Shown here: piece by piece, positions 1-7,130 of the stretch
How the letters are laid out: each line of letters begins with the position of its first letter
How positions within the stretch are numbered: the first letter of the stretch is position 1
Assembly: GCF_005222675.1 (NCBI RefSeq)
Contig: NZ_STGE01000047.1
Location: forward strand, 50,385 to 114,384
From: Mycolicibacterium sp. CR10
GTDB lineage: Bacteria; Actinomycetota; Actinomycetes; Mycobacteriales; Mycobacteriaceae
DNA: 64,000 nucleotides
Direction of reading: 5' to 3'
Program-made: the position numbers and the translations under genes
Notes under the pieces: generated by a model
The model's database searches: none
What the model was told of the DNA's origin: nothing
The model's input: the letters and a program-made list of their open reading frames with translations, nothing else

Positions 1-411
1 CACGTCGGAGACGAGTTTCCCGAAGATCCAGCCGACGATGACGTTGCCGAAGAGCGCCGGCCCGTAATAGAACGCGAGGGGCCGGACGGCGATGCTGTCC
101 ACCAACTCGGCGGGCCCGAATTCGATGGCGACGCTGCGCAGGGCCAGAAGGTTGCCCACCAGCACCCGGGGAACGATCCGACGATGCGCCTGGCTTTGAT
201 AGCTCCAGCGCAGCGCACTGATATAGGCCGCCGCGTAGTACCCGGCGGAAGCTCCGATCGTCGCCACCACGGCCGCGACACCCAGCGACCCGGTCGCGCC
301 GTAGGCGATGGCGGCCCCACCCAGCTCCCCCACCGTGCCCGCGATCTCGCAGGGCAGATAGCGACGCACCCATTCCCGGATCCGTGCCCATTTCGACGGC
401 GTCGTTGTCAC
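1..411 (-). CDS. Partial multi-pass membrane protein, unrecognised (3' end outside window)
   Basis: An open frame of 137 codons reads leftward from a GTG at 409-411 and runs off the window edge without a stop. A basic N-terminus (around WARIREWVRR) is followed by a Gly/Ala-rich hydrophobic stretch at about residues 25-65 and another near residues 115-130, which fits an integral membrane protein. It diverges from the oxidoreductase at 545. In M. tuberculosis the equivalent place holds Rv0954, a membrane protein, but the residues visible here do not let me confirm that it is the same protein. An overlapping ATG at 414-416 is in another frame and meets TGA at its third codon. Function unknown. 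Confidence 0.6.
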   Translation of the reverse strand, partial: MTTTPSKWARIREWVRRYLPCEIAGTVGELGGAAIAYGATGSLGVAAVVATIGASAGYYAAAYISALRWSYQSQAHRRIVPRVLVGNLLALRSVAIEFGPAELVDSIAVRPLAFYYGPALFGNVIVGWIFGKLVSDV

Positions 412-521
412 GTCATGAACTGTTCCGCGCACACCTCTGCGGGTCGTGAGTAGCGCGCTACGCGTATTCACCACCGACGACAGGCATCGACCGGGCAGGT
501 ACCCGCCTTGCGCCCGCGGAC

Positions 522-535
522 TGGAACACGTTCTA
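522..535. promoter_or_regulatory. KstR-type operator
   Basis: The sequence TGGAACACGTTCTA fits the 14-bp palindrome TNNAACNNGTTNNA bound by KstR, the TetR-family repressor of cholesterol catabolism in mycobacteria. It ends 9 bases before the ATG at 545. That ATG lacks a Shine-Dalgarno sequence, so transcription may start at or next to the ATG with the operator over the core promoter. The same motif occurs at 2979, 21841 and 48082. Confidence 0.7.
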
Positions 536-544
536 ATTCTCGGT

Positions 545-1393
545 ATGGACTTTGGGTTGGTGTTGTTCACCTCGGACCGCGGTATCACTCCGGCAGCGGC
601 GGCCAAGCTCGCCGACGAGCACGCCTTCACCACGTTCTACGTGCCGGAGCACACGCACATCCCGATCAAGCGCGAGGCGGCGCACCCGACGACCGGCGAT
701 GAGTCGCTGCCCGACGACCGCTATATGCGCACCCTGGACCCCTGGGTGTCGCTGGGCACCGCCGCGGCCGTCACCACGAAGGTGCGGCTGTCCACCGCCG
801 TCGCGCTGCCCGTTGAGCACGACTGCATCACCCTGGCGAAGTCCATCGCGACGCTCGACCATCTGTCCGGCGGCCGGGTCAGCCTCGGGGTCGGATTCGG
901 CTGGAACACCGACGAACTCACCGACCACAACGTCCCACCGGGACGACGACGCACCATGCTGCGCGAGTACCTCGAAGCCATGCGCGCGCTGTGGACGCAG
1001 GAGGAAGCCGAATACGACGGCGAATTCGTCAAGTTCGGGCCCAGCTGGGCCTGGCCCAAGCCGATCCAAGCCCATATCCCAGTACTCGTCGGGGCGGCGG
1101 GCACCGAGAAAAACTTCAAGTGGATCGCCAAGTCGGCCGACGGCTGGATCACCACACCTCGCGACTTCGACATCGATGCACCCGTGAAACTGCTGCAGGA
1201 CACGTGGGCCGCCGCCGACCGCGAGGGAGCGCCACAGATCGTGGCGCTGGACTTCAAGCCGGACCCCGACAAGCTGGCCCGCTGGAAGGACCTTGGCGTC
1301 ACCGAGGTGCTGTTCGGGTTGCCGGACAAGCCCGAGGCCGAGGTCGCCGGCTACGTCGAACGACTCGCTGGAAAGCTCGCCGCCCTCGGGTAA
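545..1393 (+). CDS. F420-dependent luciferase-like (LLM) oxidoreductase, Rv0953c-like
   Basis: This 282-residue protein belongs to the bacterial luciferase-like monooxygenase superfamily, F420-dependent subgroup (TIM barrel). Recognisable signatures are the N-terminal MDFGLVLFTSDRG strand, the LSGGRVSLGVGFGW segment near residue 110 and the KPIQAHIPVLVGA segment near residue 175. The physiological substrate is unknown. The frame is open further upstream (from 446), but I place the start at ATG 545 because the homologous sequence begins there and a KstR-type operator ends 9 bases before it. Position next to sucCD matches Rv0953c of M. tuberculosis. Regulation by KstR would link it to sterol or lipid degradation. 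Confidence 0.85.
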   Translation: MDFGLVLFTSDRGITPAAAAKLADEHAFTTFYVPEHTHIPIKREAAHPTTGDESLPDDRYMRTLDPWVSLGTAAAVTTKVRLSTAVALPVEHDCITLAKSIATLDHLSGGRVSLGVGFGWNTDELTDHNVPPGRRRTMLREYLEAMRALWTQEEAEYDGEFVKFGPSWAWPKPIQAHIPVLVGAAGTEKNFKWIAKSADGWITTPRDFDIDAPVKLLQDTWAAADREGAPQIVALDFKPDPDKLARWKDLGVTEVLFGLPDKPEAEVAGYVERLAGKLAALG

Positions 1394-1413
1394 TCGCGCG
1401 GACGCTCTTCTGG

Positions 1414-2943
1414 TTACCGCAGGACCGCGCGGTTGCCGTTGTCCGTCGACGTCACGGTGATCGCGGCACCCAGCGGATCGCCGTCCGACATCAGCGAGAC
1501 GAGGCCCTCGTCCTCACTGGTCGCCATGAACCGGCTGCCGTCGGCGTCGAGGCGGCCGACGATGATTCCGGTCCGCACCGGCCAGTCGTAACGCACCGAG
1601 TAGGTCTCGACGGTGCCCGCACCGTCAACGGACTTGGTGACCGGCACCGTGGGCAACGCGGCCACCTGCTCGGTCAACTCGGCGCTGCGTGAGGTCCGCC
1701 AGCCGACCGGCTCCGTCGAATAGATGCCGACCGAGTACTTGCTCATGATCCCGCCGTTGGCGCCGACGAAGCCGAATCTCCCTGGGTTGTCCCGCATCTG
1801 GCTGACGGTCTCGGCGATGCCGTGCAGCGAATAGCTGTTGCCGGGGCCGCCGAAGTACGGGAGACCGCCGGTGAGGGTGACGCCGCGTGGGTCGTCGGCC
1901 GCCAGTCCGAGCGCCTCGCAGATCACGAACACCGGGAAGGGAAAGCAGCTGTAGAGATCGAATGTCGCGATGTCGTCGACACCGATCCCCGCCACCCGCA
2001 GTGCCTCGTGCGCCGCCAGCACCGAGGCAGGCCCCGCACCGAGGTCCTCCCGCGTGAGCAGCGCCTGCTCGATGAGATCGGAGTGACCGTGCAGATAGAT
2101 CCACTTCTCTTCCGGCACACCGAGTCTGCGCGCGGCACCGACCGACATCAGGACGGTGGCCGCACCCTGGTTGACGGTGTCGCGGGCGACGAGCAGCCGG
2201 GGGTACGGGTCGCAGATCATCCGGTTCTCGTCGGTGACGGTCTCGATCTCCTCGACGGAGCGCTCCACCGGTGACGACGAGAACGGGTTCTTGGCAGCGA
2301 CTTTCGACATCGGCGCGAAGAGTTCGGCCATCTGCCTGCGGTAGTCGGCGACACTCACGCCGAGGCGCGCGCGACGCGCGTTGTCGAGCAGACCGTACTG
2401 GACCGCCGCACCTGTGAGCCCGTGCTGGACGGTGTAATCGTCGATATAGCTGTAGATCTGGTGGCCGCGGTCCTCCAGCTGACCGTCGATGTGTTCGGTG
2501 AAGTCGGGCTTGTCGTCCCGGTTGGCGAAGTACTTTGCGGTCGAACCCGGTTCGGAGCCCATGATCATCGCGGCGTCGATCTCGCCGGCGGCGATGGCGG
2601 CGGCGAACTCGGTGACGACCTTCTGCGATCCCTGCCCGCCGACGGGTTCGAGCACCACCCGTGCCGGGTCGGCACCGAGTCGCCTCATCACTGACCGGGG
2701 ATAGTTGTTCGACTTGCCGAGCAGGGCAGGCATCGGTCCGGAGATCTCGAACTGGCGGAGCCCGACCACGACCTCGATCGCCCTGGCCACGGCGTCCGCA
2801 TCGGCACCGGTATCGGCCAGCGCCGCCCTGGCGGCCTCGGTGGCCAGATCAACCGCCGACATGCCCCGGTATCCCGGGTCGTCGATCCGTTCGGTGAACT
2901 GTCCGACGCCGACGATGACCGGCGTTCGGGGATCAACTGCCAT
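1414..2943 (-). CDS. Thiolase-like protein without the usual Cys nucleophile
   Basis: A 509-residue protein annotated in this family as acetyl-CoA acetyltransferase/thiolase-domain protein. The N-terminus (TPVIVGVGQFTER) and the NGGIMSKYSVGIYS segment near residue 400 are typical of the thiolase-plus-C-terminal-OB-fold subgroup. At the place where thiolases carry the acylated Cys (about residues 101-108) the sequence reads VGGQGSQK, with no Cys. The C-terminal hundred residues resemble an OB-fold extension. A purine-rich ribosome site (AGAGGA) precedes ATG 2943, and a KstR-type operator lies 36 bases upstream. It sits between sucD and the oxidoreductase, a place where I do not recall a gene in M. 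tuberculosis. Role probably in acyl-CoA or sterol side-chain metabolism; catalysis is uncertain. Confidence 0.8.
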   Translation of the reverse strand: MAVDPRTPVIVGVGQFTERIDDPGYRGMSAVDLATEAARAALADTGADADAVARAIEVVVGLRQFEISGPMPALLGKSNNYPRSVMRRLGADPARVVLEPVGGQGSQKVVTEFAAAIAAGEIDAAMIMGSEPGSTAKYFANRDDKPDFTEHIDGQLEDRGHQIYSYIDDYTVQHGLTGAAVQYGLLDNARRARLGVSVADYRRQMAELFAPMSKVAAKNPFSSSPVERSVEEIETVTDENRMICDPYPRLLVARDTVNQGAATVLMSVGAARRLGVPEEKWIYLHGHSDLIEQALLTREDLGAGPASVLAAHEALRVAGIGVDDIATFDLYSCFPFPVFVICEALGLAADDPRGVTLTGGLPYFGGPGNSYSLHGIAETVSQMRDNPGRFGFVGANGGIMSKYSVGIYSTEPVGWRTSRSAELTEQVAALPTVPVTKSVDGAGTVETYSVRYDWPVRTGIIVGRLDADGSRFMATSEDEGLVSLMSDGDPLGAAITVTSTDNGNRAVLR

Positions 2944-2978
2944 GGTGCCGTCCTCTCACAATTACTTCGAGAGGCTAA

Positions 2979-2992
2979 TAGAACACGTTTCA
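2979..2992. promoter_or_regulatory. KstR-type operator
   Basis: TAGAACACGTTTCA fits TNNAACNNGTTNNA. It lies 36 bases upstream of the thiolase-like gene (start 2943) and just past the sucCD terminator, so it should act on the thiolase-like gene only. Confidence 0.65.
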
Positions 2993-3007
2993 GCTGACAA
3001 ACGCGAA

Positions 3008-3056
3008 ACTGCGGCCAGATCGTAGAACTCGACGAGTTCGGTGATCTGGCCGCAGT
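3008..3056 (-). terminator. sucCD terminator hairpin
   Basis: Perfect 14-bp inverted repeat (ACTGCGGCCAGATC at 3008-3021 and its complement at 3043-3056). The loop holds a second nested hairpin, GAACTC/GAGTTC. It lies 12 bases past the sucD stop in the direction of transcription. There is no strong U tract, as is common in mycobacteria. Confidence 0.75.
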
Positions 3057-3067
3057 CTCGGTGAGAG

Positions 3068-3970
3068 TCAGAGGCTTTCGAAGATCTCCCGGGCCAGGTT
3101 GGCGGTCGCGGACGGGGTCTTGCCGACCTTCACGCCTGCGGCCTCCAGGGCTTCCTTCTTGCCCTCGGCGGTACCCGCACCGTCGGACACGATGGCGCCG
3201 GCGTGGCCCATGGTCTTGCCCTCCGGGGCGGTGAAGCCCGCGACGTAGCCGACGACCGGCTTGGTCACGTTGGCCTTGATGTAGGCCGCGGCCTTCTCCT
3301 CGGCGTCGCCGCCGATCTCGCCGATCATGACGATCAGCTTGGTCTCGGGATCCTTCTCGAACGCCGCGATGGCGTCGATGTGGGTGGTGCCGATCACCGG
3401 GTCGCCACCGATGCCGATGGCGGTCGAGAAGCCGAGATCGCGCAGCTCGAACATCATCTGGTAGGTCAGCGTGCCCGACTTCGACACCAGCCCGATCGGG
3501 CCCTTGCCGGTGATGTTGTTCGGGGTGATGCCGACCAGCGCCTCACCCGGGGTGATGATGCCGGGGCAGTTCGGCCCGATGATGCGGGTCTTCTCACCCT
3601 TGTCGACGTTATAGGCCCACGCATAGGCGCTGTCCTGCACCGGGATTCCCTCGGTGATGACGACCAGCAGCGGGATCTCGGCGTCGATGGCCTCGATGAT
3701 GGCGTCCTTGGAGAAAGCCGGCGGCACGAAGGCGATCGACACGTCAGCGCCGGTCTCCTTGATCGCCTCGGCGACACTCGCGAACACCGGTAACTCGACG
3801 TCGTTGCCGTCTTTATCTTTGTGCGAGACGGTGGTCCCGGCCTTGCGCGCATTGACGCCGCCGACCACCTGGGTGCCGGCCTTCAGCATCAGCGCGGTGT
3901 GCTTGGTGCCCTCGCCACCGGTGATGCCCTGGACGATGACCTTGCTGTCCTTGTTCAGGAAGATACTCAT
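3068..3970 (-). CDS. sucD: Succinate-CoA ligase (ADP/GDP-forming), alpha subunit
   Basis: This TCA-cycle enzyme interconverts succinyl-CoA and succinate with substrate-level phosphorylation, working in the cytosol as a complex with SucC. The 300-residue length is normal. The CoA-binding Rossmann half is at the N-terminus (VIVQGITGGEGTKH), followed by GPNCPGIITPGE near residue 133 and GHAGAI with the phospho-accepting His at 256. It follows sucC after a 15-base gap, so the two are one operon ending in the hairpin at 3008-3056. It corresponds to Rv0952. Confidence 0.97.
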   Translation of the reverse strand: MSIFLNKDSKVIVQGITGGEGTKHTALMLKAGTQVVGGVNARKAGTTVSHKDKDGNDVELPVFASVAEAIKETGADVSIAFVPPAFSKDAIIEAIDAEIPLLVVITEGIPVQDSAYAWAYNVDKGEKTRIIGPNCPGIITPGEALVGITPNNITGKGPIGLVSKSGTLTYQMMFELRDLGFSTAIGIGGDPVIGTTHIDAIAAFEKDPETKLIVMIGEIGGDAEEKAAAYIKANVTKPVVGYVAGFTAPEGKTMGHAGAIVSDGAGTAEGKKEALEAAGVKVGKTPSATANLAREIFESL

Positions 3971-3985
3971 GTTTCGTTGGCTCCC

Positions 3986-5149
3986 TTACTTGTTGGCCAG
4001 CTCGGCGGCCTTGTCGGCGCCGGAGTCCATGGTGTCGGCCTGGATCACCAGGGGATGGTTGGCTTCGTCGAGGATGCGACGGCCCTCTTCGACGTTGTTG
4101 CCGTCGAGGCGCACGACGAGAGGCTTGTTGGCAGTGTCGCCGAGCTTCTTCAGCGCGCCGACGATGCCGTTGGCCACCGCATCGCACGCGGTGATGCCGC
4201 CGAAGACGTTGACGAACACGCTTTTGACCTGGCTGTCGCCCAGAATCACGTCCAGGCCGTTGGCCATCACCTCGGCCGACGCGCCGCCGCCGATGTCGAG
4301 GAAGTTGGCGGGCTTCACGCCGCCGTGCTTCTCGCCGGCGTAGGCCACCACGTCGAGGGTGGACATGACCAGCCCCGCGCCGTTGCCGATGATGCCGACC
4401 GCACCGTCGAGCTTGACGTAGTTGAGGTCGTTCTCCTTGGCCTTGAGCTCCAGCGGGTCGGTGGCGTCCTTGTCCTCGAACTCGGCGTGACCGGGCTGGC
4501 GGAAGTCCGCGTTGCCGTCGAGCGTGACCTTGCCGTCCAGCGCCAGGATCTGATCGTCCGGCGTACGCACCAGAGGGTTGACCTCGACCAGCGTGGCGTC
4601 CTCGCCCACGAAGACCTCCCACAGCTTCTGGATGGTCACCGCCGCGGCGTCGAGCACCTCAGCGGGCAGGTGGCCCTGCTCGGCGATCGAACGGGCGAAG
4701 GCCAAGTCGACACCTTTGACGGCGTTGACGGGGACCTTGGCGAGCCGCTCAGGCTTGGTCGCTGCGACCTCCTCGATCTCCATGCCGCCCTCGACCGAGC
4801 ACATCGCCAGGTAGGTGCGGTTGGAACGGTCCAGCAGGAAGGAGATGTAGTACTCCTCGGCGATATCGCTGGCCTCGGCGACCAGCAACTTCTTGACGAC
4901 GTGGCCCTTGATGTCCAGGCCGAGGATGTTCTGGGCGTGGGTGAACGCGTCATCGGGGGTGGCCGCATATTTGACGCCGCCGGCTTTACCGCGGCCGCCG
5001 ACCTTGACCTGCGCCTTCACCATGACCGGCTTGCCGATTTCCTCGGCGATCGCCTTGGCGTCTTCGGCGGATTCGGTGACCCGGCCGGGGGTGGTGGGGA
5101 CGTTGTGCTTGGCGAACAGCTCTTTCGCCTGATACTCGAAGAGATCCAT
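3986..5149 (-). CDS. sucC: Succinate-CoA ligase, beta subunit
   Basis: The ATP-grasp subunit (387 residues) binds nucleotide and succinate. The N-terminal MDLFEYQAKELF, the glycine-rich VGGRGKAGGVK segment near residue 50, the GNGAGLVMSTLD segment and the C-terminal NVFGGITACDAVA segment are all characteristic. It is the first gene of the sucCD operon. The 287 bases between its start and the divergent peptidase gene hold two CRP-like sites, so control by a cAMP-receptor protein is possible. It corresponds to Rv0951. Confidence 0.97.
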   Translation of the reverse strand: MDLFEYQAKELFAKHNVPTTPGRVTESAEDAKAIAEEIGKPVMVKAQVKVGGRGKAGGVKYAATPDDAFTHAQNILGLDIKGHVVKKLLVAEASDIAEEYYISFLLDRSNRTYLAMCSVEGGMEIEEVAATKPERLAKVPVNAVKGVDLAFARSIAEQGHLPAEVLDAAAVTIQKLWEVFVGEDATLVEVNPLVRTPDDQILALDGKVTLDGNADFRQPGHAEFEDKDATDPLELKAKENDLNYVKLDGAVGIIGNGAGLVMSTLDVVAYAGEKHGGVKPANFLDIGGGASAEVMANGLDVILGDSQVKSVFVNVFGGITACDAVANGIVGALKKLGDTANKPLVVRLDGNNVEEGRRILDEANHPLVIQADTMDSGADKAAELANK

Positions 5150-5291
5150 GGACCCACTGTCTGTCTGTCGTTGTTTTCCGCAGCTGCTGCGACTCTCCCG
5201 CCCGGCAATCGGTCACGACGTGTTTGATCGCGCTGGGCTCGGGGGAACTTTATCGATACGCGTGCACGCCTTCTCCACCGCCCACCTGTCA

Positions 5292-5333
5292 TGTGGTGGA
5301 TCTCACCGCCGCTGAGTCGTGATTCAAGTCACA
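5292..5333. promoter_or_regulatory. Two tandem CRP-like sites between sucC and the M23 peptidase gene
   Basis: Site 1 (5292-5307, TGTGG-N6-TCACC) and site 2 (5318-5333, CGTGA-N6-TCACA) both resemble the mycobacterial CRP (Rv3676) consensus TGTGA-N6-TCACA, with two and one mismatches. Their centres are 26 bp apart. They lie in the divergent promoter region of sucCD and the peptidase gene. The rest of 5150-5436 holds no gene that I can support. Confidence 0.5.
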
Positions 5334-5436
5334 ATCTCGCGCGGAATAACCTCTCGGGTTGCCACTTTGATTGGAATTTGGTTAACGTCCTCTGGTCTAA
5401 GTAACGGTCTGATCACGACGACAAGGACTTTTCAGG

Positions 5437-6525
5437 TTGCCTCAGCATCGTTCGCCACGTCCCTCCGAGGGTTTTTCGGCGAACGCTCGCACCGCAAGTC
5501 TCAGCGCTCGCCTGGCTGCCCCGGCGCCCAGTGCGGCCGAGGTCACCGACATCATCCCGTTCAACGAATTCGGGGAAATCGGCGATCTGGAGTTCCTGCC
5601 GCACGCCGCGTTCGACCGCGAAGCGCAGGTCATCCACGCCCCTGAACTCGACGATATGCACGACTGCGACGACCTGGTTCCGGTGCGCCTCGACGTGCCG
5701 ACCCAGTTCCGCACCCCGCGTGCCGAGCGGCGTGCGCCGTCTCGGGCCTACCGCGACAGCCATACCGACGTCAGCGATGGCGCAGCGGCCACCGACATCA
5801 TCGACATGCGCGGCCGCAAGGGCCTGCACCGCAAGACCGAGGTGCCCGTCAAGGGCCGCCTGATGGTCGCCGCCATGGCCGTCGGAGCCACCGCGGCCGG
5901 CGCCTACACGATGACCAACGGCGCGCCGAAGGCTCCCGCCCAGACCGTGCTCGCTTCCGAGCAGGCGACGATCGACGGCGGCGCCGTCATCACCGGCTCG
6001 GTGGACGGCATGCAGATCGTCACCGTCACCCCCGCCGCGAACTCGGCCGTCCATGCGGAGGAGATCACCAAGGCCGCCGCGTTCGCGCAGGAGCGTGCCG
6101 AGCGCGAGGCCCGCCTGGCCCGGCCGCAGTTCGCGATGCCGACCCGCGGCGTGTGGACTTCCGGGTTCGGTTACCGCTGGGGCGTGCTGCACGGCGGCAT
6201 TGACATCGCCAACTCGATCGGGACCCCGATCCTGGCCGCGGCCGACGGAGTGGTCATCGAGGCCGGGCCGACCGCCGGCTACGGCGCCTACGTCAAGCTC
6301 AGGCATTCCGACGGCACCGTGACGCTCTACGGGCACGTCAACAGCTGGCTGGTCAGTGTCGGCGAGCGAGTGATGGCCGGCGATCAGATCGCCACGATGG
6401 GCAACCGGGGCAACTCGACCGGGCCGCATCTGCACTTCGAGGTCATGCTCAACGGCACTGACCGGGTCGACCCCACCGGGTGGTTGTCCAAGCGGGGGCT
6501 GTCCCCCGGCAGCTACGTTGGCTGA
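5437..6525 (+). CDS. Membrane-anchored M23 (LytM-type) peptidoglycan endopeptidase, Rv0950c-like
   Basis: A 362-residue protein with a long polar N-terminal region of about 140 residues, one hydrophobic segment at about 141-158, then a helical spacer and a C-terminal M23 domain (about 235-355). The zinc ligands are present: His252 and Asp256 in HGGID, then His300 and the HLH pair at 331-333, so the domain should be active on cell-wall cross-bridges. The TM placement puts the peptidase outside the cell. The start is a TTG at 5437 with AAGGA about 9 bases ahead. A downstream membrane protein gene begins directly after its stop. Confidence 0.88.
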   Translation: MPQHRSPRPSEGFSANARTASLSARLAAPAPSAAEVTDIIPFNEFGEIGDLEFLPHAAFDREAQVIHAPELDDMHDCDDLVPVRLDVPTQFRTPRAERRAPSRAYRDSHTDVSDGAAATDIIDMRGRKGLHRKTEVPVKGRLMVAAMAVGATAAGAYTMTNGAPKAPAQTVLASEQATIDGGAVITGSVDGMQIVTVTPAANSAVHAEEITKAAAFAQERAEREARLARPQFAMPTRGVWTSGFGYRWGVLHGGIDIANSIGTPILAAADGVVIEAGPTAGYGAYVKLRHSDGTVTLYGHVNSWLVSVGERVMAGDQIATMGNRGNSTGPHLHFEVMLNGTDRVDPTGWLSKRGLSPGSYVG

Positions 6526-7128
6526 GTGGCCAGCGAGAACGACGACGCACACCAGTCTCCGGAAACCGACGACACCCGCATCATCCGTCGCGCCCCCCTG
6601 AGCACCCCGTCCCAGCCACTGCCGACGTCGTCCGATCCGCCGACGAGCATCATCCGTCGGCATCCGACCGGTGAGATCCCGGTAGCGACACCGGAACCCG
6701 CCACCGGCTACATTCCCCGTGCCAAACCCGTCGCGGTGGCCCCGTCACGGACGCCCTCGGCTGACCCGAAGCCCGCCATCGCTACTGCCGTCGTCAGCAT
6801 CCTGTCCGGCTGGGCGACGGCGGTGATCGCCACCGACCTGATCACCGGGTGGTGGGGCACGGATCTGTTGTTCTGCGTGGCGGTCGGGTTCCTCGCGACG
6901 GTCTCGGCGGCCGCCACCATCGGCGGGGTGATCGCGTTGCTGCTGCGACAGCGGATCGGCCGGCTGCTGATCGTGGTGGGGTCGGTGGTGGCGATGCTGA
7001 TCTTCGCGAGCCTGTTCATCGCCGGCGCGAAACTGCCCGCGGTGGTGTTCGGGATGCCGCTGCTGCCGCTGGCATCCATCGGGCTCGCGATGCTGCCGGA
7101 CACCGCCCTCTGGGGCCGAACGGGCTAG
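6526..7128 (+). CDS. Four-TM membrane protein with Pro-rich N-terminal tail
   Basis: A GTG start directly follows the TGA of the peptidase gene, so the two are probably translationally coupled. The first 80 of 200 residues are polar and Pro/Thr-rich and hold a repeated IIRR motif (RIIRRAPL and SIIRRHPTGEIPV). The rest forms four hydrophobic helices. I do not recognise a family. Because it is coupled to a wall endopeptidase and the tail would lie on one face of the membrane, it could be an envelope partner of the peptidase. It converges on uvrD1 with a 2-base gap. Confidence 0.75.
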   Translation: MASENDDAHQSPETDDTRIIRRAPLSTPSQPLPTSSDPPTSIIRRHPTGEIPVATPEPATGYIPRAKPVAVAPSRTPSADPKPAIATAVVSILSGWATAVIATDLITGWWGTDLLFCVAVGFLATVSAAATIGGVIALLLRQRIGRLLIVVGSVVAMLIFASLFIAGAKLPAVVFGMPLLPLASIGLAMLPDTALWGRTG

Positions 7129-7130
7129 CG

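Noticed and set aside
5340..5436. Possible c-di-AMP (ydaO) riboswitch ahead of the M23 peptidase gene
   Set aside because: Such riboswitches precede some mycobacterial wall-hydrolase genes, but the space is short and I could not find the conserved elements.
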